42,447 bases of DNA from Clostridia bacterium (GCA_028698525.1 JAQVDB010000010.1:1-42447); one strand, 5' to 3'; shown: positions 16,185 through 24,659, counted from the stretch's first letter. Translations and numbers: made by a program. The notes: generated from the letters alone by a model not told the origin.

Positions 16185-17901
16185 ATTTTATATATTTCAT
16201 AATTGATTTTTTCAATCCTAAAATCTTATCCCGGGCTTGATTTGCATCCTCACCCTTTACCGAAAAATAAATCTTCACCTTGGGCTCCGTGCCGGAAGGC
16301 CTTATGCACACCCAAGAATAATCCTGCAATGCAAAATAAAGAACGTTTGAAACAGGGAGTGTTATGTCATATCGCTTTTCTTCAATTAAATCATACTTTA
16401 TGCCTACAAGATAATCCCTGATCTCTTTAACCTTTACTCCATTTAATTCTTTTGGCGCATCTTTTCTCAATCCGTCCATTATCTTGTCCAGTTTCTCTTG
16501 TCCTTCTATGCCTTTAAGCTCTACCGACTCAAGTTCTTCCATATAGTAACCATATTTTTGATATATGCTTTTCAGCGCCTGGTATACAGTCATACCTAAA
16601 CTTTTATAATATGCAGTCATCTCCGCCGCCAGCATTGATGCTACCACCCCGTCTTTATCACGGGCATGTGTACCTGCAAGATAACCATAGCTCTCCTCAT
16701 AGCCGAATATAAATTTCTTTTCTCCAGTCTGTTCAAACTGATTTATCTTTTCACCTATAAATTTAAAGCCGGTTAGAGTATCAATAGTCTCTACACCGTA
16801 AGAACTAGCTATCTCCCTACCCAGTTCGCTGGTAACTATAGTCTTGATAACTACACCATTATTCGGAAGGCAGCCTTTTAATTTCATAGATGAAAGTATA
16901 TAATCTATCAATAGAGCTCCAGTCTGATTGCCGTTCAATAGCTTATAATCCCCGGATTTATCCAGCACCGCCATGCCCATCCTATCACAATCAGGATCAG
17001 TGGCTAAAATAATATCCGCTTGTTTCTGCTTGGCGATAGGGATAGCCAATCTAAAAGCATCGGGCTCCTCCGGATTGGGATATTTCACTGTGGAAAAGTT
17101 ATGATCAGGCTGTTGCTGTTCAGGAACAATATACACATTATCAAACCCTATTTCTTTCAATGCCCTCATTACCAGCTTTCTGCCGGTGCCATGCAGAGGG
17201 GTATATACAATCTTTGTTCGATGACCTGTTTTGTTGTGGTTGAGCCTAATCTTTTTTATCCTTTCTATATATCTGTCATCTATTTCACTGCCTATATAAT
17301 TAAAAAGCCCTTTCTCTTTAGCTTGCTCTTCTTGGATCATATTTACTTTTTCGAAATTATCAATTTTAGCAATCTCATCTATAACCTGGTTTGCCATAGT
17401 AGGCACAAGCTGACCGCCATCCTCCCAGTATACTTTATATCCGTTATATTGTGGAGGGTTATGGCTTGCGGTTATAACTATACCGGCAACAGCATTCAGC
17501 TCCCTGACCGCAAAAGATAGTTCAGGCACAGGGCTGATATCCTCAAATATATAAGACTTTATATCATTCCCATTGAGCACAAGAGCGGCTTGAATAGCAA
17601 ATTCCCTAGATTTATACCTTGAATCATAGGCGATAACCACTCCTCTTTTACAATTTTGCCTGCCGGTTTTTTTTATGTAATTTGCAAATCCCTGGGTTGC
17701 TTTCCTCACTATATAATCATTGATTCTGTTGGTGCCAGCACCTATTATTCCCCGCATACCCCCGGTCCCAAATTCAAGGTCTTTATAAAATCTTTCCTTT
17801 ATCTCCTCCGGGTCATCTTCAATCTCTTCTAGTTCTTTTTTCACTGCTTCATCAAAATAATCATCTTTTAACCAGTAATTATATTTTTGCATATAATCCA
17901 T
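16183..17901 (-). CDS. Phosphoglucomutase / phosphomannomutase (PgcA-like)
   Basis: A 572-residue alpha-D-phosphohexomutase interconverting glucose-1-phosphate and glucose-6-phosphate (or the mannose forms). The active-site serine loop is VITASHNPPQYNGYK, the metal loop is ATDPDCDRMG, the sugar-binding loop is FGYEESYGYL and the phosphate-binding loop is IRPSGTEPKVK near the C-terminus; all are intact. The length fits the long phosphoglucomutase class of Firmicutes rather than short GlmM. The ATG is preceded by AGGAGGG at 6 nt. It starts 15 nt after the PspC gene and so is likely in an operon with it. Sugar phosphates it makes could feed cell-wall or glycolipid synthesis together with the upstream glycosyltransferase. 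Confidence 0.93.
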   Translation of the reverse strand: MDYMQKYNYWLKDDYFDEAVKKELEEIEDDPEEIKERFYKDLEFGTGGMRGIIGAGTNRINDYIVRKATQGFANYIKKTGRQNCKRGVVIAYDSRYKSREFAIQAALVLNGNDIKSYIFEDISPVPELSFAVRELNAVAGIVITASHNPPQYNGYKVYWEDGGQLVPTMANQVIDEIAKIDNFEKVNMIQEEQAKEKGLFNYIGSEIDDRYIERIKKIRLNHNKTGHRTKIVYTPLHGTGRKLVMRALKEIGFDNVYIVPEQQQPDHNFSTVKYPNPEEPDAFRLAIPIAKQKQADIILATDPDCDRMGMAVLDKSGDYKLLNGNQTGALLIDYILSSMKLKGCLPNNGVVIKTIVTSELGREIASSYGVETIDTLTGFKFIGEKINQFEQTGEKKFIFGYEESYGYLAGTHARDKDGVVASMLAAEMTAYYKSLGMTVYQALKSIYQKYGYYMEELESVELKGIEGQEKLDKIMDGLRKDAPKELNGVKVKEIRDYLVGIKYDLIEEKRYDITLPVSNVLYFALQDYSWVCIRPSGTEPKVKIYFSVKGEDANQARDKILGLKKSIMKYIK

Positions 17902-17916
17902 ATATATCCCTCCTGC

Positions 17917-18369
17917 CTACCGTCTGTTGCTTAAACTCCTATATAAAATGATACCACCTATAATTATTAGCGCAACAGGCAATATATATTCTCTAAACGG
18001 AGCAAAATTATATTTGCCCATCAGTCTCCACCCTAGCCTAAGTTGTTCTTTTAACAAAGCTATTATACCTATAATAACAAGAATAATTCCAAATATATAT
18101 TGATTATTATTTTTAGTCCCAACTCCATTGCCTGTATCTGCAGCTCCGTTTTGGTCATCTTCTACCACTACTTCAATTACATCATCCTGTTTATGGTCAG
18201 GCATGATTATAGCCAATATTATGTAAACAGCTATCAATACCCCTAAATCCAACAACACTACGGCTAATATAAGTGCTATCCTCAATAAGTCAGGATTTAT
18301 TTTAAAATATTCTGCAATTCCGCCCACCACTCCAAACAACCATTTATTATTGCTCTTTTTTAACACCAT
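17917..18369 (-). CDS. PspC-domain membrane protein
   Basis: A 150-residue membrane protein. Residues 1-60 are a PspC domain (KSNNKWLFGVVGGIAEYFKINPDLLRIALILAVV...YIILAIIMP). A polar linker (about 60-88) and two more hydrophobic helices resembling the LiaI/LiaF-type DUF5668 region follow. Such proteins take part in envelope-stress sensing in other bacteria; the role here is inferred from family only. The ATG has AAGGAG 7 nt upstream. It lies between the glycosyltransferase gene (81 nt upstream) and phosphoglucomutase (15 nt downstream). Confidence 0.82.
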   Translation of the reverse strand: MVLKKSNNKWLFGVVGGIAEYFKINPDLLRIALILAVVLLDLGVLIAVYIILAIIMPDHKQDDVIEVVVEDDQNGAADTGNGVGTKNNNQYIFGIILVIIGIIALLKEQLRLGWRLMGKYNFAPFREYILPVALIIIGGIILYRSLSNRR

Positions 18370-18450
18370 ATATCATCTCCTTCTCAAACCCATGCTTAAA
18401 AATAAGCAATCATCAACTTTTGAACCGAAAATACTAGCATCAATATGTAC

Positions 18451-19074
18451 CTATATAGCGCTTTTTGCTATCTCCCAATACATCTTCAGCCTTGCAGCAA
18501 AACCTTTTTTAAATCCTAGTTTTTCCTCTTTCATAACATGGGTAACATCTTCCATGACAACTTCTTTTATCACCAAATTATTTTTATTCGCATACCTAGT
18601 GAGCGCAACTTCCACCCCAAACCTTGAAATCTCTAAATTAGAAAGTTCTTGTATCAGCTCTTTTTTCATAGCCCTCTGACCTGATAGAAAAGGTGCAATT
18701 TTTTGAGCAAAATCAGTTGCTCTTCTTCCCTTGCTGAAGATCCCTATAGTCATCTGAGCCCGTTCATTCAATATTGGAGTGAGCAGGCTATCTATATGGT
18801 GCGCTTTTAGACCTATCAAATCCGCATCTAAAAACAAGAGCACATCAGAACTGCATTTTTCCACCCCAACCAGCATAGCCCCTCCTTTTCCCCTGTTGTC
18901 CGCTAATTCTACCACTATAGCTCCTTCCCGCTTTGAAACATCTACAGTATTATCTATAGAACCGTCACTTACCACGATTATTTCATCTATCAACTTAGAG
19001 GCCTTCAATGCTTGGATCACATTTTTTATTCTGTTCCCTTCATTATATGCCGGAATAATAGCCGCTATCTTCAT
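18451..19074 (-). CDS. Family 2 glycosyltransferase
   Basis: A 207-residue GT-A fold enzyme with the nucleotide-sugar site IIPAYNEGNRIKNVI and DEIIVVSDGSIDNT, and the metal-binding DxD in LLFLDADLIG. It lacks transmembrane helices and is shorter than processive GT2 enzymes, so it resembles the dolichol-phosphate-mannose-synthase-like or glucosyl-phosphoglycerate-type soluble group. Donor and acceptor are unknown. The start was set at the second ATG, 9 nt after GAGGAGG; the first ATG (19092) overlaps that ribosome site. It probably leads a glycosyltransferase - PspC - phosphoglucomutase operon. Confidence 0.85.
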   Translation of the reverse strand: MKIAAIIPAYNEGNRIKNVIQALKASKLIDEIIVVSDGSIDNTVDVSKREGAIVVELADNRGKGGAMLVGVEKCSSDVLLFLDADLIGLKAHHIDSLLTPILNERAQMTIGIFSKGRRATDFAQKIAPFLSGQRAMKKELIQELSNLEISRFGVEVALTRYANKNNLVIKEVVMEDVTHVMKEEKLGFKKGFAARLKMYWEIAKSAI

Positions 19075-19177
19075 AATAACGTCCCTCCTCATTCGCTTTC
19101 AATATTCGCCCTGATTAAAACATAACTGACTTTCTATATTATTATAACGCATAAAATTTTAAAAACCCTTCACAACT

Positions 19178-19579
19178 TCAATAAATTTGTTCTAAAACAT
19201 CCTTCAACCATTCAGGTAATTCATTGTATTGTTCTGAACCTACCTTGATCCATTTATAACCTTTATGCTCATCGCTAATCATAATTTTCCCGCTTCTATA
19301 TTTACACAAAAAGATTATTGATATCAGGTGGATATCGGAATAAAAATAATCCAACACTTTGATAGCTTTTACAACATCCACACAAATGCCTGTCTCTTCT
19401 TTTATCTCTCTGTTCAGTCCCTGTTGCACAGTTTCATTTTCTTTTAGCATTCCACCAGGCAGATCTTCTGGGGTAGCATCTTTTATCTCAGTATTCCTCA
19501 TCTCCTGATCCGATCTTATGAGCACCAAAAATCTATTTTGTTTGAATATCAATCCCTTAACAGCTATTCTGAAATTCAT
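19178..19579 (-). CDS. Nudix hydrolase
   Basis: A 133-residue protein with a full Nudix box at about 42-64: GGMLKENETVQQGLNREIKEETG, matching Gx5Ex7REUxEExGU. These enzymes hydrolyse nucleoside diphosphates linked to other groups, such as oxidised nucleotides or sugar nucleotides. The substrate here is unknown. The ATG is preceded by GGAGAAGG at 8 nt. It has its own strong promoter 120 nt upstream and is transcribed alone. Confidence 0.9.
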   Translation of the reverse strand: MNFRIAVKGLIFKQNRFLVLIRSDQEMRNTEIKDATPEDLPGGMLKENETVQQGLNREIKEETGICVDVVKAIKVLDYFYSDIHLISIIFLCKYRSGKIMISDEHKGYKWIKVGSEQYNELPEWLKDVLEQIY

Positions 19580-19699
19580 CTTTAAAACCTTCTCCTATTA
19601 TAACCCTATAAAATCCAGCATTACAATACCAATAAGCTACTATTATATATTATCCGAAATATAAAAAATACACAACTCGGTTTTACATTATTGGACCCA

Positions 19700-19728
19700 T
19701 ATAAAGTAAGGAATTAAAATATAGTCAA
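19700..19728 (-). promoter_or_regulatory. Sigma-A-type promoter for the Nudix gene
   Basis: On the minus strand TTGACT (complement of 19723-19728), a 17-nt spacer, then TTTATA (complement of 19700-19705). Placed about 120 nt before the Nudix start. The rest of the 309-nt gap (19580-19888) holds only this and the terminator at 19841. Confidence 0.55.
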
Positions 19729-19840
19729 TCCAACTATGGAAATCTCTGGAGATAGACAAGAAAGTGGTAAAATAGAGGATTGTATAATAGGATGGAATTT
19801 GATACAAATATAGATAAACAATAATTGCTAAAATACCACT

Positions 19841-19873
19841 AAAAGCTATCGGTTATATAACCAATAGCTTTTT
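19841..19873. terminator. Hairpin terminator after the AAC(3)-family gene
   Basis: AAAAGCTAT (19841-19849) pairs with ATAGCTTTT (19864-19872), with an inner GGTT/AACC. It lies 16 nt past the stop of the minus-strand gene. The T-run is better on the plus strand (CTTTTT) than on the minus strand (CTTTTAG), so minus-strand strength is uncertain. Confidence 0.65.
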
Positions 19874-19888
19874 AATTTGATCAACTTT

Positions 19889-20743
19889 TTATTTTGTATT
19901 TTTTATAAATTCTCTCCTTCTATTACAGCTTTCACAACCTGATCCGCTATCACATAACAAAAATTCCGGGTCTTGCCTGAGCATTTTAACTGCTACATCT
20001 ATTACCTCTACTGCATTCATCAACATGCTATCGGCATTGCCCACCCTGCCATGTACTATGAGTTTTTGTTTTTCAAATTCTGAATTCAATTTGATAAATT
20101 GTCTGCTACAACCTGACATTTTTTCAACAATAGGTACACTATATATCTTACCGTTGTTGTCCTCTAGCAGATATTCCCTACCCCACTCATCATGCAAAGG
20201 TACTTCTAGATATGGCAACCCTGCTAATGTTTCAGCGATATATATCATCGAATTGCTTGTTTGATCCAGTCCTATCAATAATACCTTTCCACCCTGCATT
20301 GCAAGCTTATGGAGAGGAGTACCTTTTTCAAATTCATAGGTATCTGATCCATGATCTTGTACAAAGTTTTTTGCATCCTTTCCCCATGCAGCCACTGAAT
20401 GAGTGGGATGTTTGCTCCTATACACCCCTTCTCTGCGCCAAAAAGTATCCGAAATTTTGCCTGTATCAGCAGGGGATTTCAAATTATTGAATGGAACACT
20501 TTTCCCTTGCTCCACCCTGCCTACGTAGCTAAATGTAAATGTGGGCATAACAATAAGGCCTTGCTCTCCAACAATGTCTATTAGAGCATCTATTAAAACA
20601 TCTGCACCTCCGTCAACATCACCAATCGATTTAAGGGAGCTATGCACAAAAAGCTTATCTTCCTTTTCAATTCCTAAATTTAATAAATCCTGGTAAATCC
20701 TATTTCTTGTGATCTTCTCATCATTTTCTATAATAATAATCAC
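19889..20743 (-). CDS. AAC(3)-family N-acetyltransferase (YokD-like)
   Basis: A 284-residue protein of the Antibiotic_NAT family. Family marks are LFVHSSLKSIGDVDGGADVLIDAL near the N-terminus, LIVMPTFTFSY, and the conserved RSKHPTHSVAAWGKDA, which carries the acetyl-CoA/catalytic histidine region. Chromosomal members in Firmicutes such as B. subtilis YokD are acyl-CoA-dependent transferases whose natural substrate is often not an antibiotic, so the name should not be read as resistance. The C-terminus has an unusual cysteine cluster (CDSGSGCESCNRR). The start is GTG with GAGG 5 nt upstream; a TATAAT lies upstream. Single gene. Confidence 0.85.
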   Translation of the reverse strand: MIIIIENDEKITRNRIYQDLLNLGIEKEDKLFVHSSLKSIGDVDGGADVLIDALIDIVGEQGLIVMPTFTFSYVGRVEQGKSVPFNNLKSPADTGKISDTFWRREGVYRSKHPTHSVAAWGKDAKNFVQDHGSDTYEFEKGTPLHKLAMQGGKVLLIGLDQTSNSMIYIAETLAGLPYLEVPLHDEWGREYLLEDNNGKIYSVPIVEKMSGCSRQFIKLNSEFEKQKLIVHGRVGNADSMLMNAVEVIDVAVKMLRQDPEFLLCDSGSGCESCNRRREFIKNTK

Positions 20744-20976
20744 CTCATCCTCACCTAATACTTCACTAACTAGGTATATTATACTATAATTAAATAAAAT
20801 AAAAGTATATTTGCGTTTTGCCGCCTACTATATATAAACTCAGTTGTTATTTAACAATTAATCATACATCTATAATATACCACATAACGAAACAGAACTT
20901 AGCCTTTTTCTTAATATCTATGAATACAAAATCAAACTTATACTTAAATACATTCTATGAGGAGAATAAATATGCA

Positions 20977-21030
20977 TAAAAAAAATGCACCTCCAAATCT
21001 CAGTTTTAGTATTTAACATTTGGGGTGCAC
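20977..21030 (-). terminator. Intrinsic terminator after the M23 peptidase gene
   Basis: On the minus strand TGCACCCCAAAT pairs with ATTTGGAGGTGCA (one bulged base) and is followed by a run of Ts (complement of 20977-20985). It begins about 20 nt past the M23 gene stop. The rest of the gap 20744-20976 contains only AT-rich promoter-like DNA for the AAC(3) gene. Confidence 0.85.
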
Positions 21031-21048
21031 TTAATAATATATAACTTT

Positions 21049-22398
21049 TTATCTTACATAACCCATTGGATTTATCGGCCTTCCGCCTCTCCTAACTTCA
21101 AAATGCAGGTGGGGTCCTGTGGATCTTCCTGTACTCCCTGTAGAGCCTATCCTCTGCCCAGCGCTCACCTGTTGCCCGCTCCCGACGTTAAATGAACTCA
21201 AATGAGCATAATATGTAACAAGGCCATTTGAATGCTGTATCTTTATCAATTTCCCATATCCACCTGACCAACCAGTAAAAATTACTCTTCCGCCCATTGC
21301 AGCACAAACACTTGAACCATACGGTCCAGCGATGTCAACTCCTGTATGGCTTCCCCCCCTAGAACCATAAGAAGAAGAAATATATCCGCAGGCAGGACTG
21401 GATATATTGCCATAACTTCTTGATCTACCTGAACGATTGCTAACAGCACGTCTCCTTATTACAGGTTTTTCCTTATTACCCTTTAAAATTATTTTATTTA
21501 CCGGCTCTTTCAATATTTTTTCAGAGATTTCTTCCTCTTTATACTTCTCTCCGTTTTTATAATATACCTTATATGTTATTTCCTTGGTACCGTTTTCGCC
21601 TTCCTGCTCAACTTTCTGCTCACCTTTGTACATTTTATCGGTTTCTTTTGTTTCAGTCTCATAAGGTATGCTCTTTTCTTTCGTTTGATCGCTGGTATAT
21701 AAAATATTCAACCTATAAGCAGACCCTTTTAATTTTATTTCTTGTCCCAACTTTAAATCTTCTGTTAAACCAGAATTTAATTTTTCGATTTCTTCCACAT
21801 CTATATCATATTCATTGCTTATATCCCAAAGGGTATCCCCTTCTTTGACTATATGTGTTTTTTCTGACTGAAAGGGGGTTAAAAAATAGTCTTTTATTTG
21901 ATCCCACGAAGAAAACTCTGTTTCATGGTAGAAATTTTTTCGGTAATCTATTTGGTTGTCTACCTGATATTTATCAGCTTTAATTTCCAATTTCCCTTTA
22001 AATTCTTCTATTACTTTGTCCATTACATCTTTATCTTCTACTTTTAGACCTGTATCCTTACCGTCCAATACTATCTGATAACCTTCAATTTTACACTTGA
22101 GGTTGTCAGTTATATCATCTACATCCTCACATGTATTCAAATCTTTAGAGTTAACCCTTACTTCTACTTCTTCTATGTCAATTCTGCTCTCAAGTTTGAT
22201 ATCTACATCATACCTGCTGTTTAAATCACTTTGCAGCTTGTTCGCATATTCTTTAGCCTCATCCTCTTCTTGGTACAAAGCAACATTCTTACCATCCACA
22301 ACCACCTGATAAGCCTGTACACTCCTGTAAGTAAAACCTATAAAAATAGCTGAAAACACCATAATAATAATTAACCCGTAGATGATCTTGTTTTTCAT
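21049..22398 (-). CDS. LysM-G5-M23 peptidoglycan hydrolase
   Basis: A 449-residue exported cell-wall enzyme. It has an N-terminal membrane anchor or signal (about 5-26), a region of two short repeats (QVVVDGKNVALYQ, YQIVLDGKDTGLKV), one LysM repeat (182-224, HIVKEGDTLWDIS), a G5 domain (about 232-307) and an M23 metallopeptidase domain. The zinc ligands H351, D355 (HTGVD) and H432 (HLHFE) and the catalytic H399 (YYAHL) are all present, so it should be an active glycyl- or DD-type endopeptidase on stem peptides. The layout is common in Clostridia for peptidoglycan remodelling. The promoter carries four 11-bp-spaced WalR/PhoP-like hexamers. Single gene with its own terminator. Confidence 0.92.
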   Translation of the reverse strand: MKNKIIYGLIIIMVFSAIFIGFTYRSVQAYQVVVDGKNVALYQEEDEAKEYANKLQSDLNSRYDVDIKLESRIDIEEVEVRVNSKDLNTCEDVDDITDNLKCKIEGYQIVLDGKDTGLKVEDKDVMDKVIEEFKGKLEIKADKYQVDNQIDYRKNFYHETEFSSWDQIKDYFLTPFQSEKTHIVKEGDTLWDISNEYDIDVEEIEKLNSGLTEDLKLGQEIKLKGSAYRLNILYTSDQTKEKSIPYETETKETDKMYKGEQKVEQEGENGTKEITYKVYYKNGEKYKEEEISEKILKEPVNKIILKGNKEKPVIRRRAVSNRSGRSRSYGNISSPACGYISSSYGSRGGSHTGVDIAGPYGSSVCAAMGGRVIFTGWSGGYGKLIKIQHSNGLVTYYAHLSSFNVGSGQQVSAGQRIGSTGSTGRSTGPHLHFEVRRGGRPINPMGYVR

Positions 22399-22429
22399 TT
22401 ACTTACCCCTCTTCTCTTCTACCACAATA

Positions 22430-22468
22430 TTTTAATAAAATGTTAACAAAATGTTAAGCATTTGTCAA
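22430..22468 (-). promoter_or_regulatory. Array of four WalR/PhoP-type boxes in the M23 gene promoter
   Basis: On the plus strand hexamers TTTTAA (22430), TGTTAA (22441), TGTTAA (22452) and TGTCAA (22463) occur at an exact 11-bp period, each pair 5 nt apart. TGTTAA-N5-TGTTAA fits the WalR (YycF) consensus TGTWAH-N5-TGTWAH. The other strand, which is the coding strand, reads TTAACA-N5-TTAACA, the PhoP-box pattern. The right-most box (TTGACA on the coding strand) also makes a -35, with TAACAT 17 nt downstream as -10. A WalR site before a wall hydrolase is the usual regulon logic; PhoP cannot be excluded. Confidence 0.6.
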
Positions 22469-22482
22469 CACTCGTAATAATT

Positions 22483-22528
22483 AAAAAATCAGCTGTATCC
22501 ATTGAATATTGATGCGTACAGCTGATTT
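22483..22528 (-). terminator. Intrinsic terminator after the asparaginase gene
   Basis: On the minus strand a perfect 12-bp stem (complements of 22517-22528 and 22486-22497) is followed by TTTTTTAA. It lies about 100 nt past the asparaginase stop and just upstream of the M23 promoter boxes. Confidence 0.85.
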
Positions 22529-22624
22529 AATATATTTTTTCGGTTATATATAATTTTGTTATTGTAATAGTTTTGTAATATTTTTTACGGATTTTTTAAC
22601 TTTTTTGTGGTGTTTTTTTGTTGC

Positions 22625-23602
22625 TTAATGAAAATATTCCCGTATCTCATTTAAATCATCAGTCAAACCTAAAACCAGCATAAGTTTTATTAAGGCCTTT
22701 TGTCCACTTAACTGTCCGGCGGATATAGCTCCTAATTCTCTCAATTGTTTGCCCCCACCTTGATATCCATATATATCTAATACCCTACCGGTCAAACATC
22801 TGGAAGCAATTACTACTGGAATCTTTCGGTTTAATGCATATTGCACACCTTCAACCATCATTGGAGGAATATTTCCTCTACCAAAGGCTTCTATTATTAT
22901 ACCTTTGGTTCCTCTATCTACATAATATCTCAGCAGATCGGAATCCATGCCTATTGAACATTTGATCAAAACTACGTTGCTTTCTAGCTTTGAAGCAGAA
23001 ATAATATTTCTTTTATCCAACTTTCTTTGAAAAACAACTTTATTCCCATCCACTATACCTAAAGGTCCGCAATTCACTGAAACAAAAGAGTTCAATCTAA
23101 AAGTATCTATTTTAGTAGCTTCCCTAGCTGCATGAATAGTATTATTCATTATTATCATAACACCCTGACCTACGGCCTCGGGGGAAATCACCGTATATAT
23201 GGCTGCCAACAAATTGCTCGGACCATCACAACCTATTTCCGAGCTGCTTTTCATAGCTCCTGTAACAGCTACCGGCTTTGTGCTATTTACTGTCAAATCT
23301 AAAAAATATGCTGTTTCTTCTAATGTATCTGTCCCATGGGTAATCACAACTCCCCTTATATCATTCCGTTTCAGCGTTTTTTCTATAAGTTTTTTTAGTT
23401 CCACCATGATTGAAATGGTTACGTGAGGTCCCGGTATATTGGCAAAATCTATCGTTTCTATTTCAATCTGGTTTTCCAACTCATCGATGGCTGAAAAGAT
23501 TTGTTCGTTTGAGGTAGAGGGTACAACAGCTCCTATCCTTTCATCGAAGGCCATTGAAATAGTGCCTCCGGTAAAAATAACGGCAACTTTTGATAATTTC
23601 AT
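22625..23602 (-). CDS. L-asparaginase (type I/II family)
   Basis: A 325-residue asparaginase/glutaminase-fold hydrolase turning L-asparagine into aspartate and ammonia. The nucleophile threonine lies in VIFTGGTISMAF near the N-terminus, and the second catalytic set in VVITHGTDTLEETAYFLDL (Thr-Asp, with Lys in VTGAMKSSSE). There is no signal peptide, so it is cytoplasmic. The ATG has GGAGGTG 5 nt upstream. It lies 180 nt after a creatininase-family gene in the same direction, with two hairpins between. It may be the last member of a nitrogen-compound cluster with the NCS1 permease, or an independent unit. Confidence 0.92.
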   Translation of the reverse strand: MKLSKVAVIFTGGTISMAFDERIGAVVPSTSNEQIFSAIDELENQIEIETIDFANIPGPHVTISIMVELKKLIEKTLKRNDIRGVVITHGTDTLEETAYFLDLTVNSTKPVAVTGAMKSSSEIGCDGPSNLLAAIYTVISPEAVGQGVMIIMNNTIHAAREATKIDTFRLNSFVSVNCGPLGIVDGNKVVFQRKLDKRNIISASKLESNVVLIKCSIGMDSDLLRYYVDRGTKGIIIEAFGRGNIPPMMVEGVQYALNRKIPVVIASRCLTGRVLDIYGYQGGGKQLRELGAISAGQLSGQKALIKLMLVLGLTDDLNEIREYFH

Positions 23603-23682
23603 CTTTCACCTCCGTTTAAAGCTCTTTAAAGATTCAATTTGATACCATTTAGCGCTGTCATATTTGCAAATACATCTATACG

Positions 23683-23755
23683 GGAGCATATAATACCCTC
23701 CGTGCTCCGCAATCTGCCGCACTATATTATATAAATACGAATGTATAGTGCGGCA
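23683..23755 (-). promoter_or_regulatory. Two adjacent hairpins between the creatininase-family and asparaginase genes
   Basis: TGCCGCACTATA (23715-23726) pairs perfectly with TATAGTGCGGCA (23744-23755), a 12-bp stem with a 17-nt loop. GGAGCA (23683-23688) pairs with TGCTCC (23703-23708). Neither is followed by a T-run on the minus strand, so they are not standard terminators. They could be RNA processing or stability elements, or a leader of the asparaginase gene. Confidence 0.45.
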
Positions 23756-23781
23756 CCTTAATTTGCGTTAACTAAGCAAGC

Positions 23782-24558
23782 TCATTGTTTTTTCAAATCA
23801 TAGCTCCAATCATTTTCTTCCATCTGCTTTATCAGATCTACTACAAAATCCGCAACAATATTCAACATTTTTTCTCCTTTTTCCATGGTCGCCTTTGTTG
23901 AATCGCCGGTTGCACCTGTTTCGGTTATTTCTTTGATATCCCAAATTATCGTTGAGAATTCTCCGAATTTTATAGTATCCTGAGGAATTTGACTCTTTGC
24001 GTCCTCTAGATTGACTAAATCCGGCCTAACTGCCATTGTTATAGATGTCTCACCTTCGCCTCCATGCCCTAAACCGTTCCAGACTTCAAAATCATCCTTC
24101 ATTTTACTTCCGGTTATCTCCCACCAAGCAGGAATTAAAATTAATACAGCATCATTATGCCTGTTTTTGACGTTTCGGGCAGCTATCTCAAGGGCAGGAA
24201 TATTTCCATCATGTCCATTTAAAATAATGATATTCTTAATTCCACTATTTATTAAGCTTTCAAAAATATCTTCTGCTATTGCGATTGTTGTCTCATATTT
24301 AAGAGTAATTGACAACGGAAATCTATTATAATGTATAGAAGTTCCAAAAGGTACCCCTGGAACGACAATAGTCTTATCTAATCTTTCAGCTGCCCTTTTT
24401 GCTATTTCAGTGGGCACAAACAAATCAGGTCCAAGACACATATGCCAACCATGGCTTTCACAACTACCGAATATCGTGATAGCACTGTCTATCTGGTTAT
24501 TTTCAAGCATATCCTTTAGTTCTTTTGCATTAAACTCATTTAAAAACACTTTTTTCAT
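23782..24558 (-). CDS. Creatininase-family amidohydrolase
   Basis: A 258-residue protein of the creatininase family (Pfam PF02633), zinc-dependent hydrolases of cyclic or linear amides. Metal-ligand motifs are visible: E-S-H-G-W-H followed by GPD near residues 30-43, ILNGHDGN, and the acidic GLGHGGEGETS. The family includes creatininase, FAPy deformylase and MftE, so the substrate cannot be assigned. The start is the ATG 9 nt after GGAG; open codons upstream lack a ribosome site. It follows an NCS1-type permease gene, with a strong hairpin in the 187-nt gap. Together they suggest uptake then hydrolysis of a nitrogenous ring compound, which is inference. Confidence 0.85.
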   Translation of the reverse strand: MKKVFLNEFNAKELKDMLENNQIDSAITIFGSCESHGWHMCLGPDLFVPTEIAKRAAERLDKTIVVPGVPFGTSIHYNRFPLSITLKYETTIAIAEDIFESLINSGIKNIIILNGHDGNIPALEIAARNVKNRHNDAVLILIPAWWEITGSKMKDDFEVWNGLGHGGEGETSITMAVRPDLVNLEDAKSQIPQDTIKFGEFSTIIWDIKEITETGATGDSTKATMEKGEKMLNIVADFVVDLIKQMEENDWSYDLKKQ

Positions 24559-24625
24559 TGATAGCATCTCCTTTAAATGAAATATATCACAAATAATTAA
24601 TATCAAATCTGAAAATAACAACATG

Positions 24626-24659
24626 GGTGTATATGATACCTCTAGGTACCATATACACC
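24626..24659 (-). promoter_or_regulatory. Intercistronic hairpin between permease and creatininase-family genes
   Basis: GGTGTATATG (24626-24635) pairs perfectly with CATATACACC (24650-24659), and an inner TACC/GGTA closes a 4-nt loop. There is no T-run after it on the minus strand. Position and structure suit an RNA processing or stabilising element that adjusts expression of the two genes. Confidence 0.5.

Noticed and set aside
19889-20743. Calling the AAC(3)-family gene an antibiotic-resistance gene
   Set aside because: Chromosomal Firmicutes members of this family often do not act on aminoglycosides, and no mobile context surrounds it.
24626-24659. The permease/hydrolase intercistronic hairpin as a terminator
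   Set aside because: No T-run follows on the minus strand.
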